DNA of 64,000 nucleotides from Gemmobacter sp034519525 (GTDB lineage: Bacteria > Pseudomonadota > Alphaproteobacteria > Rhodobacterales > Rhodobacteraceae), in NCBI GenBank assembly GCA_034519525.1, contig JAXHOJ010000043.1, forward strand, positions 1-64,000. The letters are read 5' to 3'. The first letter of the stretch is position 1; each line of letters opens with the position of its first letter. The translations under genes were made by a program, and so were the position numbers. Below, in pieces: positions 18,885 to 26,921 of this stretch. The notes below the pieces were generated by a model. It worked only from the letters and a program-made list of their open reading frames with translations, searched no databases and was not told the origin of the DNA.

Positions 18885-20491
18885 TGCAGGATATTGAATC
18901 CCGGCTGTGGGATGCGATCGTGATCGGCGCCGGTCTGGGCGGCGGCATCTGCGCCCGTGCCCTGGCCGAGGCGGGCCTGCATGTGCTGATGATCGAACAG
19001 GGGCCGGTCGGGCCGCGCCAGGCACAGAATGCGATGGAATCGCCGCATGACGATCCCTTTGCCCGCGCCCTGTTCGGCTGCTGGCCCACGCCGGTCGAGG
19101 CGCGGGTGAATGGCACGGCCACCACCGGCTGGGGCGCGCAGGGGGTGGGGCCGGGCGGCACGTCGGTGTTCTATGCCGCGGCGCTGGAGCGGCCGGAGCC
19201 GCATGACATGGACCAGACCGCCGAGATGCCGCATCCGACCGGCGGCTGGCCGGTGGGCTATGCCGCCTTCGCCCCGTGGTTTGCCCGCGCCGAAACCATC
19301 ATGGCGCTGAACGGCACGCCCGATCCGCTGTCGGCGGTGGAGGATGGGCAGCGCCCGGTGCTGGCCGCGCCCCGGCCGCTGGCGGCGATGGATGCGGCCC
19401 TGGGCCAGGCCCTGCAGGCGCGCGGCCTGCATCCCTATCGCAGCCATGTCGCCATGCGCCAGCTGCCCGGCTGTCTGGAATGTATCGGCCATAAATGCCC
19501 GCGCGACTGCAAGCGCGATGGCCGCTCTGCCGGGGTGGAGCCGGCGCTGGCCACGGGGCGGGCCGTGCTGCTGGCAGAGGCCGTGGTCACCCGGCTGCAG
19601 GGGGCGGGGCGGCAGGTGTCGCATGTCACCGTGCGCCACAAGGGGCAGCTGCATGATCTGCGGGCGCGCAGTTTCGTGCTGGCGGCGGGCGGGCTGGGGT
19701 CGCCCCGCATCCTGCTGGCCTCGGCCAATGAGGCCTGGCCGCGAGGCTGTGCCAACAGCTCTGGTCTGGTCGGGCGCGGGCTGATGTTCCATCTGAACGA
19801 ACGCATCGCGATCTGGCCGCCGCGCCGGGCGCTGGCGGCGGTGACGGATGCGCCGGACAGCGGCCCGGCCAAGGCGTTTTCGCTGCGCGATTTCTACCGC
19901 GACGGCACCGATCGTCTGGGGCTGTTCCAGTCGCTGGGTCTGCCCGCCTCTTATGGCAATATCCTGCATGTGCTGAAGCAGCGCTATGACCTGTCGCCGC
20001 TGGCGCCCTTTGGCCCTGGGAAAGAGCTGATGCGGCTGCCTGCGCTGGCGGCGGCGCGGCTGCTGGGCGAGGCGCGGGTGTTCGTGGGCCTGCTGGAGGA
20101 TCTGCCGGATGATGCCAATCATGTGCGGCTTGATCCGGCGCGGCCGGAACATATCCTTTACGATTACCGCATGTCGGCGGAACTGCTGGCGCGCCGGCAG
20201 CGCTATCGGCGGCGCATCAAGCGCGGGCTGGGCGGCATCCGCTCGCTGTTTCTGACGCTGGGGCCGGAGCTGAACATCGCCCATCCCTGCGGCACCCTGC
20301 GCTTTGCCGCCGATCCGCGCCGCGGCGTGCTGGATGCCGAGGGCCGGGCGCATGATCTGGACAATCTCTGGGGGGCGGATGCCGCCTTCATGCCGACCTC
20401 GACCGGGGTGAACCCCGGGCTGACCATCGTGGCCAATGCGCTGCGCGTGGCCGACCGGATGGTGGCCCGGCTGAAGGAGGGTGCCGCATGA
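18881..20491 (+). CDS. GMC-family FAD-dependent oxidoreductase
   Basis: 536 residues from the first ATG of ATGATG at 18881. The dinucleotide-binding motif IVIGAGLGGGICA is near residue 12, with an acidic residue (MIEQG) at the end of the second strand, as for FAD. A Cys-rich piece (CLECIGHKCPRDCKRDG) lies near residue 195, and the C-terminal STGVNPGLTIVANALRVADRM matches the GMC FAD-contacting end. It oxidises an alcohol, probably a sugar or cyclitol hydroxyl. It overlaps both neighbours and is paired with an SDR gene, which suggests a two-step oxidation/reduction (for example epimerisation) of a sugar in the polymer. No signal peptide is present, so it should be cytoplasmic. Confidence 0.8.
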   Translation: MMQDIESRLWDAIVIGAGLGGGICARALAEAGLHVLMIEQGPVGPRQAQNAMESPHDDPFARALFGCWPTPVEARVNGTATTGWGAQGVGPGGTSVFYAAALERPEPHDMDQTAEMPHPTGGWPVGYAAFAPWFARAETIMALNGTPDPLSAVEDGQRPVLAAPRPLAAMDAALGQALQARGLHPYRSHVAMRQLPGCLECIGHKCPRDCKRDGRSAGVEPALATGRAVLLAEAVVTRLQGAGRQVSHVTVRHKGQLHDLRARSFVLAAGGLGSPRILLASANEAWPRGCANSSGLVGRGLMFHLNERIAIWPPRRALAAVTDAPDSGPAKAFSLRDFYRDGTDRLGLFQSLGLPASYGNILHVLKQRYDLSPLAPFGPGKELMRLPALAAARLLGEARVFVGLLEDLPDDANHVRLDPARPEHILYDYRMSAELLARRQRYRRRIKRGLGGIRSLFLTLGPELNIAHPCGTLRFAADPRRGVLDAEGRAHDLDNLWGADAAFMPTSTGVNPGLTIVANALRVADRMVARLKEGAA

Positions 20492-21261
20492 CCGCCGCCG
20501 TTTCTGTGGCCCTCGTCACCGGGGCCGGCGCGGGCCTGGGCGCCGCGCTGGCGCAGGCGCTGACGGCGCGGGGCCATGCCGTGCTGGGCATTGCGCGCGG
20601 CGCCGCCGGTCTGGCCGAAACCGCAGGCCGCTGTGCCCCCGGCCTGTTTCATGCGCAGAGTGCCGATGTCACGGATGCGGCCGCCCTGCGCCGGATCGTG
20701 GTCGGGGCCGAGCGCGAGATCGGGCCGATTGCCATTCTCATCAACAATGCCGCGGTCTATCACCGCGCCGATTTCATCAGCACCCCGGCGGAAGAGATCA
20801 CCGGCCAGATCGCCATCAATCTGGGTGGCTATATCAATGCCGCCGCCGCCGTGCTGCCTGCCATGGCAGAGCGGGGCCGGGGGCGGATCATCAATGTGGG
20901 CAGCCTGGCGGGCGAGGGGCCGCTGCCGGGCAGCCTGGCCTATACCGTGTCGAAACTGGCTTGCCGGGGCTTTGATGCGGCGCTGGTCACCGAACTGGCG
21001 GGGCGGCTGCCGGGGATCACCGTCAGCGAATGGATCCCGGGCATCCTCGCCACCGGCATGGGCCGGACCGATGGCATCGCGCCCGAAACCGCTGCCGCCT
21101 GGGGCGTGGCGCTGGCGCTGGACAGCGATCCTGCGCTGCATGGCGCGCGGTTCCTGTGTGACCGGCAGCTGCTGCCCGCGCGATCCTTCAAGCGGCGGAT
21201 CAAGGACATGCTGCTGCTGCGCCCCGCCCCGCGCCCCCGCCTGCTGGGAGAGGCGGCATGA
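20488..21261 (+). CDS. Short-chain dehydrogenase/reductase
   Basis: 257 residues, start ATG overlapping the previous stop (ATGA). It shows the complete SDR pattern: TGAGAGLGAALA for NAD(P), NNAAVY, the active Ser in INVGSLAGEG and the catalytic Tyr-Lys in YTVSKLACRG near residues 152-156. It probably reduces the keto product of the preceding GMC oxidoreductase or tailors a nucleotide sugar. The position inside a polymerase-to-flippase operon supports a role in polysaccharide precursor chemistry. Confidence 0.88.
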   Translation: MTAAVSVALVTGAGAGLGAALAQALTARGHAVLGIARGAAGLAETAGRCAPGLFHAQSADVTDAAALRRIVVGAEREIGPIAILINNAAVYHRADFISTPAEEITGQIAINLGGYINAAAAVLPAMAERGRGRIINVGSLAGEGPLPGSLAYTVSKLACRGFDAALVTELAGRLPGITVSEWIPGILATGMGRTDGIAPETAAAWGVALALDSDPALHGARFLCDRQLLPARSFKRRIKDMLLLRPAPRPRLLGEAA

Positions 21262-22223
21262 CCCCCGCGCCCTCGCGCCGCGCCGTGCTGGCGGGGCTGG
21301 CCGCGCTGCTGCCCGCCGGGCGGGCGATGGCCCAAAGCCCGCAGGGCGGACCGCCACGCCGCGACAGCGCGCGGATCTTCTTTTTCGGCAACAGCCTGAT
21401 CCATCACCTGACCGACAGCGATGCCACAACCGTGCCGCACTGGATGGCGGCTTTGGCGCAGGCGGGCGGGCAGCGCCTGGCCGCCGAAGGGCGCTGGGGC
21501 TTTCCGCGCGATTTCGCCGCCGAGCTGCCGCCGGTTGCCAACTGGCGGATCGCCGCCGTGCCACGCGCCTGGGATCCCTGGACCCAGCCGTTCCGCGCGG
21601 GCCGCTTCGACACCGTGGTGCTGACGCCCGAAAACTTCATTCAATATGATCCGGTGGACCGGCCCTATCAGGGCGTGAACCCGGATGGATCCTCGCCGCT
21701 GCAGGCCACGCTGCAGGTGCTGGACTGGGTGCAGGCCAATGCCGATGCCCCGCGCATCCTGATCTATGAAGGCTGGGCCGATCTGCATCCGTTCAGCGCA
21801 GGCTTTCCGCCCGATGCCGCGGCCTTGCGCCGCTATCACGCCCAGGGCCGCGACGGCCATCACCGCTGGTTCGTGGAATATACCGCCCGGCTGCAGGCCG
21901 AACGGCCGGGGATGGAGATCGCGCTGATCCCGGTGGGCCGCATCCTGGCCACGCTGGCGGAAAGCGATCTGCTGGCCGATCTCGAGGCGACCGCCCTTTA
22001 TGCCGACCGCTCGCCCCATGGCACGGCCAGCACCTATCTGCTGGCGGCCATGATCACTTATGCCGCCGTCTTTGGCACGGCGCACCCCGTCCTGCCGCCC
22101 ACCCTGCCCGCCGACACCCTGCGCGCAGGCGGGATCGACCCGCGCATCGCCGCGCGCTATGACCGGCTGGCGGTGGCGGTGCAGGAGGCACTGATCCAGA
22201 CAGCACAAAGGGACAGATCGTGA
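21258..22223 (+). CDS. Tat-exported SGNH-like protein
   Basis: 321 residues. The N-terminus (SRRAVLAGLAALLPAGRAMAQ) has a twin-arginine and hydrophobic stretch ending in AMAQ, a credible Tat signal with cleavage near residue 27. The mature part starts with an SGNH-type block (IFFFGNSLIHH, Asn in place of Asp) and ends with a DRSPHGTASTY motif where the catalytic Asp and His would sit. It is probably a periplasmic esterase or acyltransferase acting on the polymer. The altered GNS block is a reason for care about catalysis. It overlaps both neighbours by four bases. Confidence 0.7.
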   Translation: MTPAPSRRAVLAGLAALLPAGRAMAQSPQGGPPRRDSARIFFFGNSLIHHLTDSDATTVPHWMAALAQAGGQRLAAEGRWGFPRDFAAELPPVANWRIAAVPRAWDPWTQPFRAGRFDTVVLTPENFIQYDPVDRPYQGVNPDGSSPLQATLQVLDWVQANADAPRILIYEGWADLHPFSAGFPPDAAALRRYHAQGRDGHHRWFVEYTARLQAERPGMEIALIPVGRILATLAESDLLADLEATALYADRSPHGTASTYLLAAMITYAAVFGTAHPVLPPTLPADTLRAGGIDPRIAARYDRLAVAVQEALIQTAQRDRS

Positions 22224-23554
22224 CCACGGGCCGTCTTGCATCCTTGTTCCGGGGCCAGGGGCTGGGCATCCGCGCCCTGCGCGGCGCCTCGCTGACCATG
22301 CTGGGCTTTGGCGGGATGCAGGCGATCCGGCTGGCATCGAACCTGATCCTGACGCGGCTGCTGTTCCCCGATGTCTTCGGCATCATGGCGCTGGTCATGG
22401 TCATCATCCAGGGGGTGAACAACTTTTCGGATGTGGGCATCACCCCCGCCATCCTGCAAAGCCGCCGCGGCGATGATCCGCGGTTTCTGGATACCGCCTT
22501 CACCATGCAGGCCATCCGGGGTCTGGGGCTGTGGATCGCCTGCTGCGCGCTGGCCCTGCCGGTGGCGCAGTTCTATGGCGTGCCCGAACTGGCCTGGTAT
22601 CTGCCGGTCGCGGGTTTTACGGCCGTCATCCACGGGCTGCTGCCCACCCGGATCGAAACCGCGAACCGCCATCTGCAGCTGGGCCGGCTGACGCTGGTGG
22701 AGCTGGCGACGGCGCTGGTTTCCACCGCGATTTCGGTCGGGCTGGCGGCGGCGATGGGCACAGCCTGGGCGCTGGTCATCGGGCTGGTGCTGGGGGCCTT
22801 CGTCAAGCTGGCGATGACCTGGCAGCTGCTGCCCGGCACGCCCAACCGCTTTCACTGGGATCGCGCGGCGGCGGCCGAGCTGATCCGCTTTGGCAAATGG
22901 ATCTTCCCGTCGACCATCGTGGGCTTTGCCATCGCGCAGGGCGACAAGGCGATCCTCGGCAAATATCTGACGCTGGAACAGCTGGGCATCTATAACATCG
23001 CCTTCTTCCTCGCCAGCTTTCCGCTGTCGCTGGGCATTGCGGTGATGTCGCGGGTGATGATCCCGGTCTATCGCGGCGCCGCGGAGGCCGAAGATCCCAA
23101 GGCCGCCGCCCGCCGGGTGCGGCGGGTCCGCGCCATATTGACGGGCGGGCTGCTGCTGATGGTGCTGGTGATGGCCCTGCTGGGGCCGACACTGGTGAAC
23201 CTGCTGTATGACGACCGCTATGCCGGGGCGGGGCAGATCCTGCGCGCCATTGCCTGCGCCACCATCCCGGCGCTGATCGGGCTAAGCTATGACCAGTCGG
23301 CGCTGTCGGCGGGGGATACCCGCGGCTTCTTCTGGCTGGCGCTGCTGCGGGCGGTGCTGTTTCTGGGGCTGTTTCTGGCGGGCGTGCATTATGCCGGGAT
23401 CCCCGGTGCGCTGGCCGGTCAGGCGCTGGCCACGGTGCTGGCCTATCCGATGCTGGCCCATATCGCCCGCCGCCACGGTTTCTGGGATCCGCTGCATGAT
23501 GCGGGCTTTGCGATCCTGGGGCTGGCCATGGCCCTGGCCCTGCTGCTGGGCTGA
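22220..23554 (+). CDS. Wzx-like polysaccharide flippase (MOP superfamily)
   Basis: 444 residues with 12 or so hydrophobic helices; GTG start overlapping the previous stop (GTGA). Sequence is typical of RfbX/Wzx 'lipopolysaccharide biosynthesis' translocases: RLASNLILTRLLFPDVFGIMA near the start, FGKWIFPSTIVGFAIAQGDKAILGKYL in the middle and ALSAGDTRGFFWLALLRA later. It should flip lipid-linked repeat units to the periplasm for the polymerase encoded at 15502. It is the last gene of the operon. Confidence 0.88.
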   Translation: MTTGRLASLFRGQGLGIRALRGASLTMLGFGGMQAIRLASNLILTRLLFPDVFGIMALVMVIIQGVNNFSDVGITPAILQSRRGDDPRFLDTAFTMQAIRGLGLWIACCALALPVAQFYGVPELAWYLPVAGFTAVIHGLLPTRIETANRHLQLGRLTLVELATALVSTAISVGLAAAMGTAWALVIGLVLGAFVKLAMTWQLLPGTPNRFHWDRAAAAELIRFGKWIFPSTIVGFAIAQGDKAILGKYLTLEQLGIYNIAFFLASFPLSLGIAVMSRVMIPVYRGAAEAEDPKAAARRVRRVRAILTGGLLLMVLVMALLGPTLVNLLYDDRYAGAGQILRAIACATIPALIGLSYDQSALSAGDTRGFFWLALLRAVLFLGLFLAGVHYAGIPGALAGQALATVLAYPMLAHIARRHGFWDPLHDAGFAILGLAMALALLLG

Positions 23555-24492
23555 CCCGCGCGCGGTGCTGTGTCTGGGGATCCTGGCCCGGACTGGCCGG
23601 AAGATGGGAAGAGGCGATCGGGGTGCCTGCCCATTGGCAATCTTGCCTGCTGGCGGTGCGGCCTGCCGTTGTCCTGTGCCTGTCTGCATCTTTGCATATC
23701 TGGAGGTGGTTTTCCCCCGCAAGCAACCGGGGCAATCCGGACCCCGTGCCCTTCAGGCACAACGTGCCGCTGAAAGCGGCGCTGGCCCTCTGTCGAAGCG
23801 CGCGCCCGGAGCGGCGGCTTCTCCGGATCAGGATGTTTTCTCGGCAACTGCCGCGCAATGCGTCACGGCACATGCGGCCTGACGGCCCGGCGCAGGATGT
23901 CCGGCAGCGGCTCTGCCGCCGCCCCCTGACGCCCTGTGGAGTCCTCCCCGGCTGTCCGGTTTCCGCGGGGCGGGCTCCTCGTCAGAGGAGCGGAAACCGT
24001 CCGGTGAGGACGGATGGCAGGAACGGTACTTTGTGGTACATGATGCGATGTGAGCGGGATATGCGGGCCGTGCCGCCCACCCGAACCCCGGCTTTCACCA
24101 GAAGAGATTGCCATGATCCGGGCACATCTCGGGGCTGGTGAAACCCTCGCCAGCGTCTCGCCTCGGCCGGTCGTCGCAGGTGCGGGCCATCAAGGGCTGG
24201 CAGCCAGATGGAAAGCCGAACAGCGGCGTGACGGATGAGGAGCGGGCAGCCTTTTCATGCGATGCCCGATGCCTATGGGCGGATGGCTTTGGCGGGCGAC
24301 CGGTCAGGCAGGCAAGCGGCCTGCTTGCCCTGCAGGCCGCAAGGCTGGCAGGCATCGTGGCGGCTGGCGATAACTGCATCCTGCTGCTGCGTCCCGCCGC
24401 GGGCAAGTTGCACAGAAGCCGGGGTAACCATCTGCACGTCTGCCAGCTTGCCCGGCGACCCCGACGGTGCATCAGGGGCGTCAGGTGTTGCC
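23555..24492. other. Long non-coding stretch with strong inverted repeats
   Basis: About 0.94 kb in which I find no convincing protein. Open frames here (for example 23623-24141 and 24138-24536) are Arg/Cys-rich and show no conserved motifs. Two structured places stand out: a nested hairpin at 23957-23999 and a 9-bp inverted repeat (TTTCACCAG at 24093-24101 and CTGGTGAAA at 24135-24143). The stretch separates the polysaccharide operon from a plasmid-type gene and a resolvase, so it may be decayed mobile DNA. Confidence 0.5.
23957..23999. other. Nested hairpin, candidate structured RNA or terminator-like element
   Basis: CGGTTTCCG (23957-23965) pairs perfectly with CGGAAACCG (23991-23999), and inside it CTCCTC and GAGGAG (23975-23990) pair around a GTCA loop. 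No T run follows, so it is not a standard rho-independent terminator. It lies 400 bases after the flippase stop. Confidence 0.45.
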
Positions 24493-25479
24493 TCAGACGG
24501 CGGCGCGCCACATGCGGAAGCGGCCCTGGCCTGTGACCTCGCGGATCAGGCCGGCGGTCTCCATCCAGGCCAGATTGCGCTGGACGGCGGCGCGGCTGGC
24601 GCCGGTCAGCCTTTCGGCCATTGGGGCCGAAAGCAGGGGCCATTGCAGCAGCGCGCGGCGCAGGGCCGGGGGGGTGCGGCCCGACAGGCCCGCCATTGCG
24701 GCTTCGGCCCGCTGGCACCAGGCCTCGATATCGCCCAGATGGCGCAGGGCGGCGCGGCAGCCGCTTTCCATCCCGTCAAGCCAGCGGGCCAGCCGCTTGT
24801 CCGGCGTGCCCCCCGCCCGCAGCCCGGCCGCCCCGCCCATGGCCAGCGGCGCGAAGACCGCGCCCATACCTGCGCCCATACCCGTGTCAGCCGCGATCCG
24901 CGCGGCGGTGACGGCGGCCTCTGTCCCGTCGCCCTGCAGGCCCAGACCTGCGAGGCCCCAGAGGTGAAAGCCCATGCAGGCGCGGGTGATCGGATGCAAA
25001 GGCCGGGCGGCCGCCATCAGATCGCACCAGCCCGCGGCGCGATCCGTGAACCGTTCGGCGTGACCGGCGATGGTCCGGGGATCGCGGCGGTCCAGAAAGG
25101 TGGCGAGATCCGCCTCTGGCCCGGCCCCGCCGGACAGCCGCCGCGCGGCCCAGGCGACGCGGGCCAGCGCGCCGCTGTCTGCCTGCGCGCCGGCAAGGCG
25201 CAGCGCCATCCAGAGCGCCAGCCGGTCCGGGCTGACCCGGTCCCCGGCAAACCAGCCGATCTCTGCCGCCTCGATCATGGCCAGCCGGTGCCGCCAGCCC
25301 TCTGGCCCGCGGTGCAGCCGGTCATCCAGCGCGCCAAGCGCCGCCGCCGTCCGGGCCAGACGCGCGGCACAGCCGGCCTCGGCCCCGGCCCAATCGGCAA
25401 GCAGCGCGGCGGCAATGGCGGCGCGGCGGCTGTCGTCCTGTCCGGTTTCAGCAGGGATAACAGGGATATGCGGTGTCAT
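24493..25479 (-). CDS. HTH protein of the DUF1612 / RHE_PE00001 type
   Basis: 328 residues, mostly Ala/Arg/Leu helices. The C-terminal 60 residues form a winged-helix-like unit (LSAPMAERLTGASRAAVQRNLAWMETAGLIREVTG) that matches the HTH seen in plasmid-borne Rhizobium/Rhodobacter proteins of this family, whose N-terminal region (ALGALDDRLHRGPEGWRHRL) also looks related. The start at 25479 faces the resolvase gene across 212 bases. Role unknown; the family is common on plasmids and islands, so it may regulate or maintain a mobile element. GC-rich like its surroundings. Confidence 0.55.
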   Translation of the reverse strand: MTPHIPVIPAETGQDDSRRAAIAAALLADWAGAEAGCAARLARTAAALGALDDRLHRGPEGWRHRLAMIEAAEIGWFAGDRVSPDRLALWMALRLAGAQADSGALARVAWAARRLSGGAGPEADLATFLDRRDPRTIAGHAERFTDRAAGWCDLMAAARPLHPITRACMGFHLWGLAGLGLQGDGTEAAVTAARIAADTGMGAGMGAVFAPLAMGGAAGLRAGGTPDKRLARWLDGMESGCRAALRHLGDIEAWCQRAEAAMAGLSGRTPPALRRALLQWPLLSAPMAERLTGASRAAVQRNLAWMETAGLIREVTGQGRFRMWRAAV

Positions 25480-25691
25480 ATGTGCAGAATATGCAATTTG
25501 TGACCATCAGCCAAGGCTTTTCAGGGCAGGCGCCCAAAGCCCCCGCAGGCCATCGCCGGGCGGCCATCGGGCAGGCGCATCGGCCAAGGGACAGGCAAGG
25601 AAACCAAGGGAAATCCCGGCACCGGGGCCGACGGATCGGGGCTTGCATCGGTTTACAAATGACCGTTTGATTACGATATCCTGAATTGAAA

Positions 25692-26585
25692 ATGGCCCCC
25701 CTGATGCCCCTGATCGGCTATGCCCGCGTTTCCACCGAAGATCAGACCCCCCGCCCGCAGAGCCTTGCCCTGAAAGCCGCAGGCTGCGCCGAGATCCATG
25801 AGGAACAGGCCTCGGGCGGCAATCGCGCGCGGCCGGTGCTGGCCCGCGTGCTGGAGCGGATCGGCAAGGGCGATACGCTGGTGGTGGTGCGGATCGACCG
25901 GCTGGCGCGATCGCTGTCGCATCTGCTGGGGGTGATCGAACAGCTGGAGGCGAAGGGCGCCTTCTTCCGGTCCCTGCAGGATCCGATCGACACGGCCAGC
26001 CCGCAGGGCAAGTTCACCCTGCAGGTTCTGGGTGCGGCGGCCGAGTTCGAACGCGCGCTGATCCGCGAGCGGACCCGGGCCGGGCTGGCCAGTGCCCGCA
26101 TGCGGGGCCGGGTTGGTGGCAATCCGGGGCTGCAGACCGGCGATCCGGCGGCGCTGCGCAAGCTGCAGCTGGCGCGGACCGATGGCTATCTGGAGCGGCT
26201 GAACCAGACGGCGCAGGACTGGGTGCCGCAGGTCCGCCGCCTGCGCCCCGACATGGCCTGGGAAGATGTGCTGCGGCTCATCAACGCGCCGCTTCCCCCG
26301 GCGCGGCGCTGGAGCCAGGGCCGCCTGCTGCGCGCCGTCCGCGCCTATGTGCGCGAAGGTTTCCTGCCCGAAACGATACTGGGCCGGGCCGGGCGCCGCG
26401 AAAGCGACGACCGCCTGCCCGCCATCATCGCCGCCCTCAGGGGCGCGGACCCCGGGATCACCCTGCAGGCCATCTGCGCCCGGCTGGAGGCCATGCGCGA
26501 ACCCACGCCCCGCGGCCGGTCGCGCTGGCAGCCATCATCGGTGAAGATGCAGCTGGAGCGGGCGAAGCGGCTGGGCCTGCTGTAA
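25692..26585 (+). CDS. Serine recombinase (resolvase family)
   Basis: 297 residues from ATG 25692; a TTG at 25686 and an ATG at 25704 are alternatives, and the conserved domain begins just after the latter. The resolvase catalytic domain is intact: IGYARVSTEDQ with the nucleophile Ser, VVVRIDRLARSLSHLL, and GAAAEFERALIRERTRAGLASARMRGR running into the long connecting helix. After residue 145 it departs from Tn3 resolvases, with a Trp-containing helical domain of about 150 residues ending in QPSSVKMQLERAKRLGLL, a likely DNA-binding part. Its stop is followed closely by a decapitated cupin gene, which suggests insertion or recombination at this place. Confidence 0.88.
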   Translation: MAPLMPLIGYARVSTEDQTPRPQSLALKAAGCAEIHEEQASGGNRARPVLARVLERIGKGDTLVVVRIDRLARSLSHLLGVIEQLEAKGAFFRSLQDPIDTASPQGKFTLQVLGAAAEFERALIRERTRAGLASARMRGRVGGNPGLQTGDPAALRKLQLARTDGYLERLNQTAQDWVPQVRRLRPDMAWEDVLRLINAPLPPARRWSQGRLLRAVRAYVREGFLPETILGRAGRRESDDRLPAIIAALRGADPGITLQAICARLEAMREPTPRGRSRWQPSSVKMQLERAKRLGLL

Positions 26586-26632
26586 TCCCTTGCACAACAA
26601 TGCTCTTCCGCTCCTCTGCGATAGGCATATAT

Positions 26633-26806
26633 GTCACCATATGGATTCCGCCCAACGTACCGCATCGGTTCATCAACGCCTCGGACAAGCCGATGCGCAT
26701 CTTCTGGACCTATGCGACCATCGACGCCACCCGCACGATGGTGGCCAGTGGCGAGATGCGGACCATTGATGCCGAACATATGCAGGCCCCCGAACACGGC
26801 CCCTGA
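26633..26806 (+). pseudogene. Cupin-domain protein, C-terminal fragment
   Basis: The frame reads VTIWIPPNVPHRFINASDKP and then MRIFWTYATIDATRTMVASGE, which is the second half of a small cupin with the metal-binding His of the PxxxPHxF motif. The N-terminal half, with the GxxxxHxH motif, is missing: upstream lies the resolvase. Tandem GAACACGGCCCCT copies cover its 3' end. A full cupin of this type is about 110-140 residues, so over half is lost. Probably non-functional debris from the mobile-element event. Confidence 0.65.
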
Positions 26807-26921
26807 ACACGGCCCCTGAAACGCCCCCTCTGCACGAGAGAAAATCAGGGGGGGGCGGCCAGAAGGACCGGGCCGTTGCGTTGCTGGCCGCGGATATTGA
26901 CGCCTGCGCCGCGAAGGGCCG

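Noticed and set aside
18854..20353. Minus-strand frame opposite the GMC oxidoreductase
   Set aside because: No motifs, and the opposite strand has the FAD-binding and C-terminal GMC signatures.
24138..24536. Frame with IKGWQPDGKPNSGVTDEERA, considered as a transposase or regulator fragment
   Set aside because: I could not match it to a family and the rest is low complexity, so it is left as unassigned DNA.
24235..25503. Plus-strand frame opposite the HTH protein
   Set aside because: The minus strand protein has an HTH and family-like N-terminus; the plus frame is low-complexity Gly/Arg/Ala.
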